Assembly: GCA_964389285.1 (NCBI GenBank)
Contig: CAYMCZ010000002.1
Span: 186,001-250,000, forward strand
Origin: Alectryocaccobium sp964389285
GTDB taxonomy: Bacteria > Bacillota > Clostridia > Lachnospirales > Lachnospiraceae
Direction of reading: 5' to 3'
DNA: 64,000 bases
The notes under the pieces are model-generated. The model did no database searches and had not been told where the DNA came from. It saw nothing but the letters and a program-made list of their open reading frames with translations. A program made the position numbers and the translations under genes. The first letter of the stretch is position 1. Each line of letters opens with the position of its first letter. This document shows positions 44,442 to 53,511 of this stretch, one piece after another.

Positions 44442-45122
44442 ATGCTTAAACTTCAAAACATATATAAAAACTACGGAGAGGGTGATCTGGAAGTCCCTGT
44501 GCTTTTTGACATTAATTTCAATGTTGAAAAGGGCGAATATGTTACTATAATGGGCCCTTCGGGATCAGGAAAATCTACTCTCATGAATATCATAGGCTGC
44601 CTGGATGTTCCCACCTCGGGAACATATACGCTGGACGGTGTAAATATTTCGGTTCAAAGCGAAGACGCCCTTTCCGAGATACGAAACAAAATGATCGGCT
44701 TCGTCTTTCAGAACTTCAACCTGCTGCCCAGGGAAACCGCCCTTGAAAACGTGGCCCTTCCGATGCTGTATGCAAACATCCGAAAAAAAGACAGAATCCA
44801 AAGAGCAAAAGACGCCCTTGCCATGGTGGGACTCGAAGATCGGTGCGATTTTTTTCCGACTCAGCTTTCGGGCGGTCAGAAACAAAGGGTTGCGATTGCA
44901 CGCGCAATGGTGATGAACCCTCCGATTTTGCTGGCCGATGAACCTACGGGAGCACTGGACCGTTCTTCCGGCGAGCAGGTTATGGATATTTTTAAAAGAT
45001 TAAATAATGACGGCGTTACCATCATAATGATAACTCACGACCCGGAAATCGCCTCGCACGCAAGGCGCAGGGTTCTGATACGGGACGGACGCCTTTTCGC
45101 TCAGGGAGACGGCAATGAATAA
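44442..45122 (+). CDS. MacB/LolD-type ABC transporter ATPase
   Basis: A 226-residue ATPase subunit: Walker A GPSGSGKST near 37-45, Q-loop VFQNFNLLPRETALENVALPM, signature LSGGQKQRVAIARA, Walker B ILLADEPTGALD and the H-loop IMITHDPEIASHA are all intact. The length and the LLPR motif fit the MacB/FtsE/LolD class that powers periplasmic-type mechanotransmission rather than substrate passage through the membrane. It starts 15 bp after adaptor 1 and overlaps adaptor 2 by 8 bp. Confidence 0.95.
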   Translation: MLKLQNIYKNYGEGDLEVPVLFDINFNVEKGEYVTIMGPSGSGKSTLMNIIGCLDVPTSGTYTLDGVNISVQSEDALSEIRNKMIGFVFQNFNLLPRETALENVALPMLYANIRKKDRIQRAKDALAMVGLEDRCDFFPTQLSGGQKQRVAIARAMVMNPPILLADEPTGALDRSSGEQVMDIFKRLNNDGVTIIMITHDPEIASHARRRVLIRDGRLFAQGDGNE

Positions 45123-46908
45123 CGCTTTAAGAAAAAAACTTAAAAAAATATTGCTGCCGACAGTTATAGCGGCCGGTGCGGCAATTGCCGCAGTCCTTGT
45201 CATTACGAAATTCATTCTTGCCGAAAAGGTAAGCGTATATCCCGTAAGCACCGTTAACGAAAGCTATTTTTCAGACAGCTCATCACTGAACGCCAAAGTC
45301 ACCGACTCCCGTGTTCAGAACGTGATGCTGGGCAAGTCGCCGGTTGAGTCCGTAAACGTAAAAGAAGGACAGGAAGTCAAAAAAGGCGACGTGCTTATGA
45401 AATATGATGAAGAAGCCTTTAAGCTCGTTCTCAAATCGGACGAAGCTCAAATCGCCTCGCTTGAGAGCCGGATAGCCTCTACCGAGGCCAAGATCCAAAA
45501 ATACAGATCGCTTCAGCCCTCGGAAAACGCCCCTGAAAGCACCGAAACTGTCATCCATCACGAAGCGCCGCCCGTTGATACGCTCTCAGTGATAAACGAA
45601 AATACCTCTCCTTCCGAATCGGGCGGGGACTGTGACGAAATTTTTTACTGCGATACGGATACCTTGGTAACGGCAAATAAACTGAAATCCATGGCAGAAA
45701 AAAAGACGACCGCCGAATTCAGGATATATCAGGACAGATCCGTCATGGCAAGCTGGATCGTGGACGGAAGAACCCTCTCTTCTTCCGCCGGTTTGCAAAG
45801 GACAAACCTGACAGTGCTTACCTCCTTTAATACCTTTAAATACGCGCCTGACAATTCAGACGTCACGCCCACCCCGGATCCGACCGTTACCCCGGATCCG
45901 ACCGTTACACCCGATCCTACCGTTACGCCTACAGTCTCTCCCGACCCGACCGTTACACCCGATCCGACGATTACTCCAACGCCGGAGCCTGAGCCTGTTT
46001 TTCAGGACTGGTATATCACGGACGGAGTGACATTCAACGGCGACGGCACCGTTTCGGTAGATTTTTCCGTAAAACACTACGGCATCCTTATAAGCGTGAT
46101 CCCCGAACCTGCCGACTGGGATGAAATAATCCCGAACGACCCGGATTACGGAATCGACGATGAAAATTATGTTCACACCAAAGCCGAACTGGCTGCCATG
46201 ATAAAAGAAGCCGAAAACTCCCTCGAAGAACAGAAACTGGATCTGAAATCAGCCGAGATAAAATTGAAACAGGATCGGCTTGTCACCGAATCAGGCGAAG
46301 TTAAAGCATTATTTAACGGCATCGTAACCGAACTCAAAGACATATCCGACGCTCAGGAAGGTGATAAAATCATCTCATTGAGTGCCGAAGAGAATTATAC
46401 GGTAACGGCTTACATAAGCGAATACGGCATTTCCGATATTTCGGAGGGAGATAAATTAAACGTGACATTTTTCACCCTCGGCAGTGATACCTCTGCCACC
46501 GTGGTTGAAATTTCGACCGAGCCCGTATCAGGCAATCAATACGGCGGCTCCGGCAATCCGAACGCTTCTTATTATCCCGTTATCGCAGCCATAGACGATA
46601 AAACGCTTCAGCTCAAGGGCGACGAACCTTGCACCGCCTCCCTTGATAGCGATGCGTCCGGCTCGAAATCCATTATCATTCCTATCATGTATGTACGTTC
46701 CGACGAATCGGGAAGCTACTGTATGACAGCCGATGAAACAGATCATCTGAAGCGGACGCCCGTGGAAACAGGCCGGACTTATTACGGATATTATGTTGAA
46801 ATAAAAAACGGCCTCAATCCTGACGATTTGATCGCGTTTCCATACGGAACCAACGTCACTTCCGGCGTCTCCGTAAGCAAATCCGATTACCCCGACTTCT
46901 TCTATTAA
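45115..46908 (+). CDS. HlyD-type efflux adaptor with large Pro/Thr-rich insert (adaptor 2)
   Basis: A 597-residue adaptor. An N-terminal anchor helix (about 12-35) is followed by the lipoyl half VESVNVKEGQEVKKGDVLMKYD and the first hairpin helix (about 100-130). Instead of a direct turn there is an insert of about 215 residues (roughly 140-350), a small folded segment, a DPTVTP-repeat linker, and a second segment containing VFQDWYITDGVTFNGDG. The second hairpin helix (AELAAMIKEAENSLEEQKL), second lipoyl half (VKALFNGIVTELKDI) and barrel then follow. The insert is not part of the normal family. It overlaps the ATPase gene by 8 bp. Confidence 0.8.
   Translation: MNNALRKKLKKILLPTVIAAGAAIAAVLVITKFILAEKVSVYPVSTVNESYFSDSSSLNAKVTDSRVQNVMLGKSPVESVNVKEGQEVKKGDVLMKYDEEAFKLVLKSDEAQIASLESRIASTEAKIQKYRSLQPSENAPESTETVIHHEAPPVDTLSVINENTSPSESGGDCDEIFYCDTDTLVTANKLKSMAEKKTTAEFRIYQDRSVMASWIVDGRTLSSSAGLQRTNLTVLTSFNTFKYAPDNSDVTPTPDPTVTPDPTVTPDPTVTPTVSPDPTVTPDPTITPTPEPEPVFQDWYITDGVTFNGDGTVSVDFSVKHYGILISVIPEPADWDEIIPNDPDYGIDDENYVHTKAELAAMIKEAENSLEEQKLDLKSAEIKLKQDRLVTESGEVKALFNGIVTELKDISDAQEGDKIISLSAEENYTVTAYISEYGISDISEGDKLNVTFFTLGSDTSATVVEISTEPVSGNQYGGSGNPNASYYPVIAAIDDKTLQLKGDEPCTASLDSDASGSKSIIIPIMYVRSDESGSYCMTADETDHLKRTPVETGRTYYGYYVEIKNGLNPDDLIAFPYGTNVTSGVSVSKSDYPDFFY
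45865..45987 (+). repeat. in-frame tandem repeat coding for a DPTVTP linker
   Basis: Six-residue (18-bp) units coding TPDPTV recur about five times with slight variation, for example a TVSPDP interruption. The array makes a stiff or glycosylatable linker in adaptor 2 and may vary in length between strains. Confidence 0.8.
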
Positions 46909-46940
46909 ACAAACAGGCCGAACATGAAAGGACATTAAAA

Positions 46941-48200
46941 ATGACGGAAAATATCAGATTATCTTTGAGAGGTATAAAAAGTCATAAATTAAGATCTTTT
47001 CTGACAATGCTTGGTATCATTATCGGCATTGCCGCGATTATCGCGATTGTCTCTATCATTAAAGGCACCAACAAACAGATAGAGGATAACCTGATCGGCG
47101 ACGGAACGCATACGGTCACCATCAGCCTTTATCAGGACGGCTGGGAATATGATGCAGGCTGGGAAGGCGTTCCCGAAGGTATTAAGGCTTTCGACCATTC
47201 GATCACGGAGGAATTAAAAACCCTCGAAAATGTGGAAAAAGTCAGTATGTACAGAAGCCGCGGCGGCGGAAGCTCCGGCGCCTGGTATAAAGAAGCCGAT
47301 ATGTCAGGCTGTCAGATCATAGGCGCGGATGCGGATTATATAGACACCAAGGGATTTCAGATCATAAAAGGGCGCGGACTCACAGAAAACGACATTAAAA
47401 ACAACCGCAAGGTGTGCGTCATAGACAGCACCGCGAAAAACAATGCGTTTTCGGGTTCCGATCCCGTCGGAGAAACGATAGATATTTCCGGTACGCCTTT
47501 CGTCATAGTCGGTGTCGCTGCCAAAAAATCGGCATTTCAGCCCGTAATCAACTCCATTGAAGATTATTATACGTACTCTCAAACTTCTACAGGCTGCATA
47601 ATCGTCCCCATAGAGACATGGCCGGTCATGTACAGCTATGATGAACCGCAGTCATTTATTATCAAGGCTTCATCCGTAGACAAAATGACCACCGTAGGAA
47701 AAACCGCCGCCGACCTGCTTAATGAAAAGCAGAATCTGACAGCGGATTCGAAACTCGTGTATAAAAGCAATGATCTGGCGGGTGAAGCCGCAAAACTCCA
47801 GCAGCTTTCGTCTTCCACCAATATAATGCTGATCGGAATCGCCCTTATTTCCCTGATCGTAGGGGGTATCGGCGTTATGAATATTATGCTTGTATCAGTT
47901 ACGGAACGCACAAGAGAAATAGGACTGAAAAAAGCAATCGGCGCCAAAAAACGCGCCATACGCAGCCAGTTTCTGACAGAAGCCGCTCTTTTGAGCGTTT
48001 TCGGCGGAATACTCGGCATAATCGCGGGTATCATTTTGGCAAAGATTATTTCCTTTGCCGCGTCGGTGCCTACCGCCATCAGCATACCTGCCATATTGAT
48101 ATCCGTGGTCTTTTCCATGGTTATCGGTATCGTGTTCGGACTCGTGCCGCCCGCCAAAGCTTCCGACTTAAACCCTATAGACGCCCTGCGTTATGAATAA
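46941..48200 (+). CDS. MacB-like ABC transporter permease (FtsX type)
   Basis: A 419-residue permease. One helix near 20-44 (MLGIIIGIAAIIAIVSIIKG) precedes a large extracytoplasmic core (about 45-285) and three C-terminal helices (about 288-312, 340-365, 380-405), the MacB_PCD plus FtsX layout. The coupling motif VTERTREIGLKKAIGAKKRAI is characteristic and ends in LNPIDALRYE. It completes the adaptor-ATPase-adaptor-permease operon; substrates may be peptides, bacteriocins or toxic compounds, not determinable here. It converges on the capA gene with a 2-bp gap. Confidence 0.93.
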   Translation: MTENIRLSLRGIKSHKLRSFLTMLGIIIGIAAIIAIVSIIKGTNKQIEDNLIGDGTHTVTISLYQDGWEYDAGWEGVPEGIKAFDHSITEELKTLENVEKVSMYRSRGGGSSGAWYKEADMSGCQIIGADADYIDTKGFQIIKGRGLTENDIKNNRKVCVIDSTAKNNAFSGSDPVGETIDISGTPFVIVGVAAKKSAFQPVINSIEDYYTYSQTSTGCIIVPIETWPVMYSYDEPQSFIIKASSVDKMTTVGKTAADLLNEKQNLTADSKLVYKSNDLAGEAAKLQQLSSSTNIMLIGIALISLIVGGIGVMNIMLVSVTERTREIGLKKAIGAKKRAIRSQFLTEAALLSVFGGILGIIAGIILAKIISFAASVPTAISIPAILISVVFSMVIGIVFGLVPPAKASDLNPIDALRYE

Positions 48201-48202
48201 TT

Positions 48203-49411
48203 TCACATGCTGCTGTAGGAATTAAACATCGACCACAGCATTTCCGTCGAAATGTTCATGTTATGCAATTCGCATAAATAGTCGTCATAGTCAGCCAGTC
48301 TGAATACCGAAGATCTCATCGGATCGCTTTCGTGGGTTACAAGCGGCTCAAAACCGTATGAAGTTATACTGCAGCCGTCAGCCGTCTTTGTGACGGTAAA
48401 GGTCGCCGCGCCGCCCAGGATGGTATCCAGCTCGGTCTGCCCGGAGACAAAATTTCCCACGGAATAAAACACAAGCATATCATGTCCCGCGCCGTCGCTG
48501 ATCATTTCATAAGGTTCGACAACGTGCGGATGAGCGCCTACGACCACATCCGCCCCGCTTTCATAAAACACCTGCGTCCAGTAACGCTGCTGGTCATTTA
48601 CATATATTGAATATTCATCGCCCCAGTGCGGAAATACCAGCACCACGTCGGCATCCGCCGCTGCAAGCGCTATGTCCTCTCTTATTCTCGCCTCATCATT
48701 TAAAAGATGCACCATGTTCGGGTTTTCGTCCGGCATGGGACGGTCGTTGCACCCGTATGTATAATTCAGAATTGCGCAGCGAATCCCGTTTTGTTCGTAA
48801 ATCACATAAGGAATATAGTCCGTCTGAGCCGAACTCTGCGTCCCCGCATGAGCAAGGCCATGAGAATCATAGTAGCTTATCGTGCTGTCAACCCCGTAAA
48901 CCCATTTGTCCAGTGAATGATTGCTCGCACACAAAAATATATCAAACCCCGCATCAACGGATGCATCAGCAACGCCGTAAGGGGTTCCGAAATCCGGGTA
49001 TCCGGTGAATTCTGCGGGGTCTTCCACCAGAGGCGTTTCCTGATTTACAACCGCCACGTCAAAAAGCTGTATATACCAGGCAATATTTTCATACATATAA
49101 TGCCAATCTCCGCCCAAAGCCATGCCATAATCAATCATGCTTTGATGCGTCAGATTATCTCCCACACAAATAAAACTGAGCGACACCGGCTCATAATATG
49201 GCGTCACTTCCGGAGCGGGTATGACTTCCGCTTCCGCGGAATCCTGAACGACTTCCGAAATATTTTCAGAAATAAGGCTGCTCAATTCCAGCGGTTCTTC
49301 AGATACGGAAACACTCTGTGAACCGGGCGACTGCTCTTCTTCGCTGCCGCAGCCTGATACCGCGGCAAGGCACAGTACCGAAAGCAGACATAATGCCGAT
49401 ATTCTTTTCAT
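48203..49411 (-). CDS. CapA family lipoprotein (PgsA-like metallophosphoesterase fold)
   Basis: A 402-residue exported lipoprotein: signal peptide with lipobox VSGC at residues 18-21, then a Ser/Glu-rich linker, then the CapA domain (from about 85) with SFICVGDNLTHQSMID, VVNQETPLV, ASNHSLDKWVYG, FPHWGDEYS and GAHPHVVEPYE, the metal-binding pattern of a calcineurin-like fold. CapA proteins take part in poly-gamma-glutamate or other capsule polymer synthesis. The start at 49411 (MKRISALCLL) is signal-peptide-like; a GTG five codons upstream is possible, and neither has a clear ribosome site. Confidence 0.87.
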   Translation of the reverse strand: MKRISALCLLSVLCLAAVSGCGSEEEQSPGSQSVSVSEEPLELSSLISENISEVVQDSAEAEVIPAPEVTPYYEPVSLSFICVGDNLTHQSMIDYGMALGGDWHYMYENIAWYIQLFDVAVVNQETPLVEDPAEFTGYPDFGTPYGVADASVDAGFDIFLCASNHSLDKWVYGVDSTISYYDSHGLAHAGTQSSAQTDYIPYVIYEQNGIRCAILNYTYGCNDRPMPDENPNMVHLLNDEARIREDIALAAADADVVLVFPHWGDEYSIYVNDQQRYWTQVFYESGADVVVGAHPHVVEPYEMISDGAGHDMLVFYSVGNFVSGQTELDTILGGAATFTVTKTADGCSITSYGFEPLVTHESDPMRSSVFRLADYDDYLCELHNMNISTEMLWSMFNSYSSM

Positions 49412-49541
49412 ACTGTTTGCCGGCACAATAATTGCTTATACGCGCCGTTCTCCTTTGTTGATGACAAGAGTATGACAAAATAACGCTTCAATGTCAATCA
49501 AAAAGTAACGCTTCCCTCTCATTTATTATAATCACGGAAGC

Positions 49542-49611
49542 GAAGCAAGCGCGACGTGTTCCATGCGGTTTTCTTTTTATTTTTACGCAAAATAATTAAT
49601 GAACAACAGTT
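49542..49611 (+). repeat. repeat A, copy 1
   Basis: About 70 bp (GACGTGTTCCATGCGGTTTT core, then GCAAAATAAT and AATGAACAACAGTT) recurs nearly unchanged at 57185-57257. It lies upstream of repeat B copy 1. There is no coding frame. Nothing else is evident between the capA start and this copy except AT-rich sequence. Confidence 0.85.
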
Positions 49612-49637
49612 ATAAAACAATTAATGAACATCCGTGG

Positions 49638-50018
49638 TTTATATATGGCGGCGCGGTCGTTATGTCTTTCGCAAAACACATCCCTCGCAGCAGTCGCCTC
49701 GCTTGAAGCTCCTGCCGCTCATTCTCAGAGCCGCCCGGGTATCGCTCAAAGAGAACAGAATTTTCCTGATGAAAACCCGTTCTCTTTCGCTCGAAAAATT
49801 ATCCCGATAAAATTTTTCGCCCCGGGCTTTGTCTTCGCTTTCGCGGGGAGCTTTCCAAACTCGGCTCCAATGACTGCGCGGGTTGTGTTTTGCATGAATA
49901 ACGGCCTGCGCCTCCTGATATTGCTCTGAAAAAACATTTGACGGCAGGCAGTCACGGATTTCAAATTCAACCGCAAAAATCAGTGCTTTTTTTGACGTAT
50001 ATTAAAAAAGAAAACACG
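49638..50018 (+). repeat. repeat B, copy 1, interrupted by a 180-bp insert
   Basis: The segments 49638-49735 and 49916-50018 match the continuous repeat B copy 2 (56852-57052) with only about five differences in the first ~98 bp by eye. The 180 bp between them (49736-49915) are missing from copy 2 and hold strong hairpins (CGAAAAATT/AATTTTTCG; AGAGAAC/GTTCTCT). A frame through this region is repeat-derived and not taken as a gene. The repeat ends 28 bp before the trp -35 element. Confidence 0.85.
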
Positions 50019-50046
50019 CAGTAATTGCCGCCTTTTTAAAAAATGC

Positions 50047-50075
50047 TTGACATGCGGATGAGTCTGATCTATAAT
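50047..50075 (+). promoter_or_regulatory. consensus promoter of the trp operon
   Basis: Perfect TTGACA (50047-50052), 17-bp spacer, perfect TATAAT (50070-50075). Transcription should begin near 50082, ahead of the T-box leader. Confidence 0.92.
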
Positions 50076-50081
50076 CGGACC

Positions 50082-50390
50082 AAATTTAATAAATCAAACC
50101 GTTGACGCGGAGATAACGGCAATCATGCCTTTACAGAGAGTCCGGGATGCTGAGAACCGGGTGAGAAACAAGTTGTCAAATGGACCGCTGAGGGCGCAGT
50201 CAAAAGAAAAACCTTTTTCCGAGTATTCTGCGACGTTGAAGGCAGACGTTATTTGCCGGGGATATGCTGGTATCCCGCTAAGCGCACGGGTCGTTCCGTG
50301 AATTCAAGGTGGCACCGCGGATAGTGTCTTATTATCTGATTACTTATTCGTCCTTGACAGAAAAAGATTCTGTCAGGGGCGTTTTTTTAT
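50082..50390 (+). promoter_or_regulatory. tryptophan T-box leader
   Basis: A complete T-box riboswitch. Stem I carries the AGAGAGTC and GGTGAGA elements (50135-50170); the specifier codon UGG at 50181-50183, followed by the usual A, reads tRNA-Trp. The T-box sequence AAGGTGGCACCGCGG is at 50306-50320, and its AAGG can pair with CCTT at 50352 to form the antiterminator. Uncharged tRNA-Trp would allow read-through into trpE. It is the only T-box I find in the window. Confidence 0.95.
50352..50388 (+). terminator. T-box-controlled intrinsic terminator
   Basis: CCTTGACAG/CTGTCAGGG 9-bp stem (one G-U) followed by GGCG and seven T. Mutually exclusive with the T-box antiterminator; 44 bp before trpE. 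Confidence 0.92.
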
Positions 50391-50432
50391 TCCCCGGACA
50401 GAGCGTCAAAAATATTATTTCGGAGGTGTTAA

Positions 50433-51908
50433 ATGAAAATCCTGCCTGATTTCAATGAAATTAAAAGTATAGCGGCATCGGGAAAATATGACGTGCTGCC
50501 CGTAAGCTGTGAGATTCTGTCGGATTTTACGACTCCCATAGAAGCCATGAGGATACTGAAAAACATATCCAAACACTGCTTTTTACTGGAATCCGCAAAA
50601 GCAGATGAAACATGGGGACGTTATACCTTTCTGGGCTTTGACCCGGTTATGGAGATCACCTGTATCGGCGGCACCATGAACGGAGTTCTGGACGCCGGCA
50701 AAATGCGGTACGTAACCGGACACCCTTCGGTATATCTGCGGGAAGTGCTTTCAAAACACAGAAGTCCCCGTTTTGAATATCTTCCTCCCTTTACCGGAGG
50801 CCTTGTGGGATATTTTTCCTACGATTATCTCGGTTACAGCGAACCGGGCGTAAAGACAGACGCACAGGATACCGAAGGTTTCAGAGACGTGGATCTGATG
50901 CTCTTTGACAAGGTAATAGCCTTTGATAACATAAATCAAAAGATAGTCCTGATAGTAAATATGCGTCTCGACGAACCCGAAACAAATTACAACAAGGCCA
51001 TTTGGGAGATGAAACAGCTTGCCGAACTGCTCCGATGTGGCGAAAAGAAACAAGAGGAGGCCGGAAAGCTGACCGGCGAAGTGACCGCTTTGTTTGATAA
51101 AGAAAAATTCTGCGATATGGTAGAAAAAGCCAAAGAACACATCCGCGAAGGAGATATTTTCCAGATTGTGCTTTCAAACCGACTCTCGGCCCCATTTGAG
51201 GGAAGCCTTCTTAATACTTACCGCGTATTAAGAACCATAAATCCTTCGCCTTATATGTTTTATATCTCCGGAACCGACGTGGAGGTTGCAGGCGCTTCGC
51301 CGGAAACTCTCGTAAAACTCGAAAACGGAGTGCTTCATACCTTTCCTCTGGCCGGAACCAGACCACGCGGCCGGACGGCCGATGAAGACAAAGCGCTTGA
51401 AGAAGAACTGCTTTCGGATGAAAAAGAACTTGCCGAGCATAACATGCTCGTGGATCTGGGCAGAAACGACCTCGGTAAAATAAGCAGATTTGGAAGCGTG
51501 CAGGTCGAAAAGCTTCACAGCATAGAACGCTTTTCTCATGTAATGCATATCGGCTCTACCGTAATGGGCGAGATAAGGGACGACAAAGACGCCCTGGACG
51601 CCATAGAAGCCGTACTGCCCGCCGGAACGCTTTCCGGAGCCCCGAAGATACGCGCCTGCCAGCTTATCGGAGAACTCGAAGACAATAAGCGCGGAATATA
51701 CGGCGGCGCTATCGGCTATATTGATTTTTCCGGAAACATGGATACCTGCATAGCCATACGCATTGTTTACAAAAAAAACGGAAAAGTTTTTGTACGGAGC
51801 GGCGCGGGTATCGTGGCTGACTCAATTCCCGAAAACGAATATGAAGAATGTCTGAATAAAGCAAAGGCCTCTCTGAAGGCTCTCAGACTTGCACAGGAGG
51901 TGATCTGA
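50433..51908 (+). CDS. trpE: anthranilate synthase component I
   Basis: Converts chorismate to anthranilate with ammonia supplied by TrpG. The 491 residues include the N-terminal regulatory domain with the tryptophan-binding LLES motif (CFLLESAKADETWGRY) and the chorismate-binding domain with IREGDIFQIVLSNRL, PLAGTRPRGRT, DLGRNDLG and the C-terminal GAPKIRACQLIGELE...RGIYGG. Feedback inhibition by tryptophan is therefore expected in addition to T-box control. GGAGGTGTTAA precedes the ATG. First gene of the operon; its stop overlaps trpG by one base. Confidence 0.97.
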   Translation: MKILPDFNEIKSIAASGKYDVLPVSCEILSDFTTPIEAMRILKNISKHCFLLESAKADETWGRYTFLGFDPVMEITCIGGTMNGVLDAGKMRYVTGHPSVYLREVLSKHRSPRFEYLPPFTGGLVGYFSYDYLGYSEPGVKTDAQDTEGFRDVDLMLFDKVIAFDNINQKIVLIVNMRLDEPETNYNKAIWEMKQLAELLRCGEKKQEEAGKLTGEVTALFDKEKFCDMVEKAKEHIREGDIFQIVLSNRLSAPFEGSLLNTYRVLRTINPSPYMFYISGTDVEVAGASPETLVKLENGVLHTFPLAGTRPRGRTADEDKALEEELLSDEKELAEHNMLVDLGRNDLGKISRFGSVQVEKLHSIERFSHVMHIGSTVMGEIRDDKDALDAIEAVLPAGTLSGAPKIRACQLIGELEDNKRGIYGGAIGYIDFSGNMDTCIAIRIVYKKNGKVFVRSGAGIVADSIPENEYEECLNKAKASLKALRLAQEVI

Positions 51909-52483
51909 TGATTCTGTTGATCGATAATTACGACAGTTTTTCCTATAATCTTTTTCAAATGATCGGCGAAACCGAACCGGATATAAAAGTCATACGCAAC
52001 GACGAAATGACGCCGGAAGAAATCCTGCGTCTGAATCCGGAGCGCATTATCATTTCACCGGGTCCTGGCAGACCCGAAAATGCCGGTATTATCACGGATG
52101 TTGTCAAAACTCTCGGCAAATCCATACCCATACTCGGCGTCTGCCTCGGTCATCAGGCTGTATGCGCCTCATTCGGAGCGCGGATCACATACGCCAAAAA
52201 ACTGATGCACGGAAAACAGTCCCGGGTAAAACCGGATACCGCCTGTCCTTTATTCGAGGGCTGCCCCGAAAATGTATATGTCGCCAGATATCATTCGCTG
52301 GCGGTCGATCAGGATACCCTGCCGGATGTTTTAAAAGCGACCGCCTTTACAGCCGACGGCGAAGTGATGGCTGTCGCCCATAAAGATTTTCCGATATACG
52401 GAGTGCAGTTTCATCCCGAATCCATTATGACTCCCGAAGGAAAAATGATGCTTGAAAATTTTATTAAGAGGATAAAACCGTGA
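51908..52483 (+). CDS. trpG: anthranilate synthase component II (glutamine amidotransferase)
   Basis: Provides ammonia for TrpE. The 191 residues hold the class I glutaminase triad: C79 in LGVCLGHQAV and His/Glu in VQFHPESIMTPEG, plus IDNYDSFSYNL and ISPGPGRPENAG. It is not fused to TrpD as in enterobacteria. It might also serve p-aminobenzoate synthase, as in some Firmicutes, but no pab genes are present. It starts inside the trpE stop (TGATG) and overlaps trpD by 4 bp. Confidence 0.96.
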   Translation: MILLIDNYDSFSYNLFQMIGETEPDIKVIRNDEMTPEEILRLNPERIIISPGPGRPENAGIITDVVKTLGKSIPILGVCLGHQAVCASFGARITYAKKLMHGKQSRVKPDTACPLFEGCPENVYVARYHSLAVDQDTLPDVLKATAFTADGEVMAVAHKDFPIYGVQFHPESIMTPEGKMMLENFIKRIKP

Positions 52484-53511
52484 TAAAAGAAGCAATAATT
52501 AATATCGTAAACAAAAAAGACCTTACGTATGAAGAAGCGTATGCCGTCATGAACGAGATCATGAGCGGCAAAACTTCACCCGTGCAAAACGCCGCTTTTT
52601 TGGCGGCGCTCTCGACAAAAAACGCCAAGGCTGAAACCGCCGATGAAATAGCGGGATGTGCCTCGGCCATGAGAGGCCATGCTTTAAAATTTAAACCAGA
52701 TCATGCCGTCTTTGACATCGTCGGCACAGGCGGCGACAACTCGGGAAGCTTTAATATTTCCACCGTTTCCGCCATAGTGGCCGCATCCGGAGGAGTAAAG
52801 GTCTCAAAACACGGGAACCGCTCAGCCTCCTCCAAATGCGGTACCGCCGACTGCCTCGAAGCCCTCGGCGTAAACATAAACCAGAGCCCGCAAAAATGCG
52901 CCGAACTCTTGGACAAAGCCGGAATTTGTTTCTTTTTTGCACAACAGTATCATGAATCCATGAAACACGTCGGCCCCATCAGAAAAGAACTCGGATTTCG
53001 CACTGTTTTCAACATACTCGGCCCTCTCACCAATCCCGCTTCGCCGTCCATGCAGCTTCTCGGCGTCTATGACAGCTATCTCATAGAGCCGCTGGCAAAG
53101 GTTCTGTCGGATCTCGGCGTAAAAAGAGGAATGGTCGTCCACGGACAGGACGGACTGGATGAGATATCGTTAAGTGCCCCGACCCGCGTATGCGAAATAA
53201 AAAACGGCAGCTTCAGATCCTATATCATAACTCCTGAGGAATTCGGACTCGCCTGCTGTACAAAAGAAGATTTAAGGGGCGGTTTTCCAAAGGAAAACGC
53301 TCAGATCGCAAGAGCCGTTCTAAAAGGCGGGCGCGGACACAAAAGAAACGCCGTTTTAATGAATGCGGGCGCGGCTCTTTATATCTGTCAAAAGGCCGAA
53401 AGCATTTCAGAGGGCATAAAACTCTCCGAAAAGCTGCTTGACTCCGGAGCAGCCGAAGAAACTCTCGAGAAATTTATCGAAATAAGCAACACAAAAGAGG
53501 TTTCAACATGA
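52480..53511 (+). CDS. trpD: anthranilate phosphoribosyltransferase
   Basis: Transfers phosphoribosyl from PRPP to anthranilate. The 343 residues display the N-terminal helical domain and the glycine-rich PRPP loop GTGGDNSGSFNIST (residues 82-95), KHGNRSASSKCGTADCLEALG with the anthranilate/Mg region, and FNILGPLTNPA. It overlaps both neighbours by 4 bp, consistent with tight translational coupling. Confidence 0.97.
   Translation: MIKEAIINIVNKKDLTYEEAYAVMNEIMSGKTSPVQNAAFLAALSTKNAKAETADEIAGCASAMRGHALKFKPDHAVFDIVGTGGDNSGSFNISTVSAIVAASGGVKVSKHGNRSASSKCGTADCLEALGVNINQSPQKCAELLDKAGICFFFAQQYHESMKHVGPIRKELGFRTVFNILGPLTNPASPSMQLLGVYDSYLIEPLAKVLSDLGVKRGMVVHGQDGLDEISLSAPTRVCEIKNGSFRSYIITPEEFGLACCTKEDLRGGFPKENAQIARAVLKGGRGHKRNAVLMNAGAALYICQKAESISEGIKLSEKLLDSGAAEETLEKFIEISNTKEVST

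Noticed and set aside
49624..49929. 101-codon plus-strand frame in the gap before trp
   Set aside because: It lies inside repeat B copy 1 and its 180-bp insert; the homologous copy 2 does not preserve it, and there is no ribosome site.
49412..50432. prophage or IS remnant in the gap before trp
   Set aside because: No transposase or integrase frame and no target-site duplication could be seen; only repeats, promoter and T-box.
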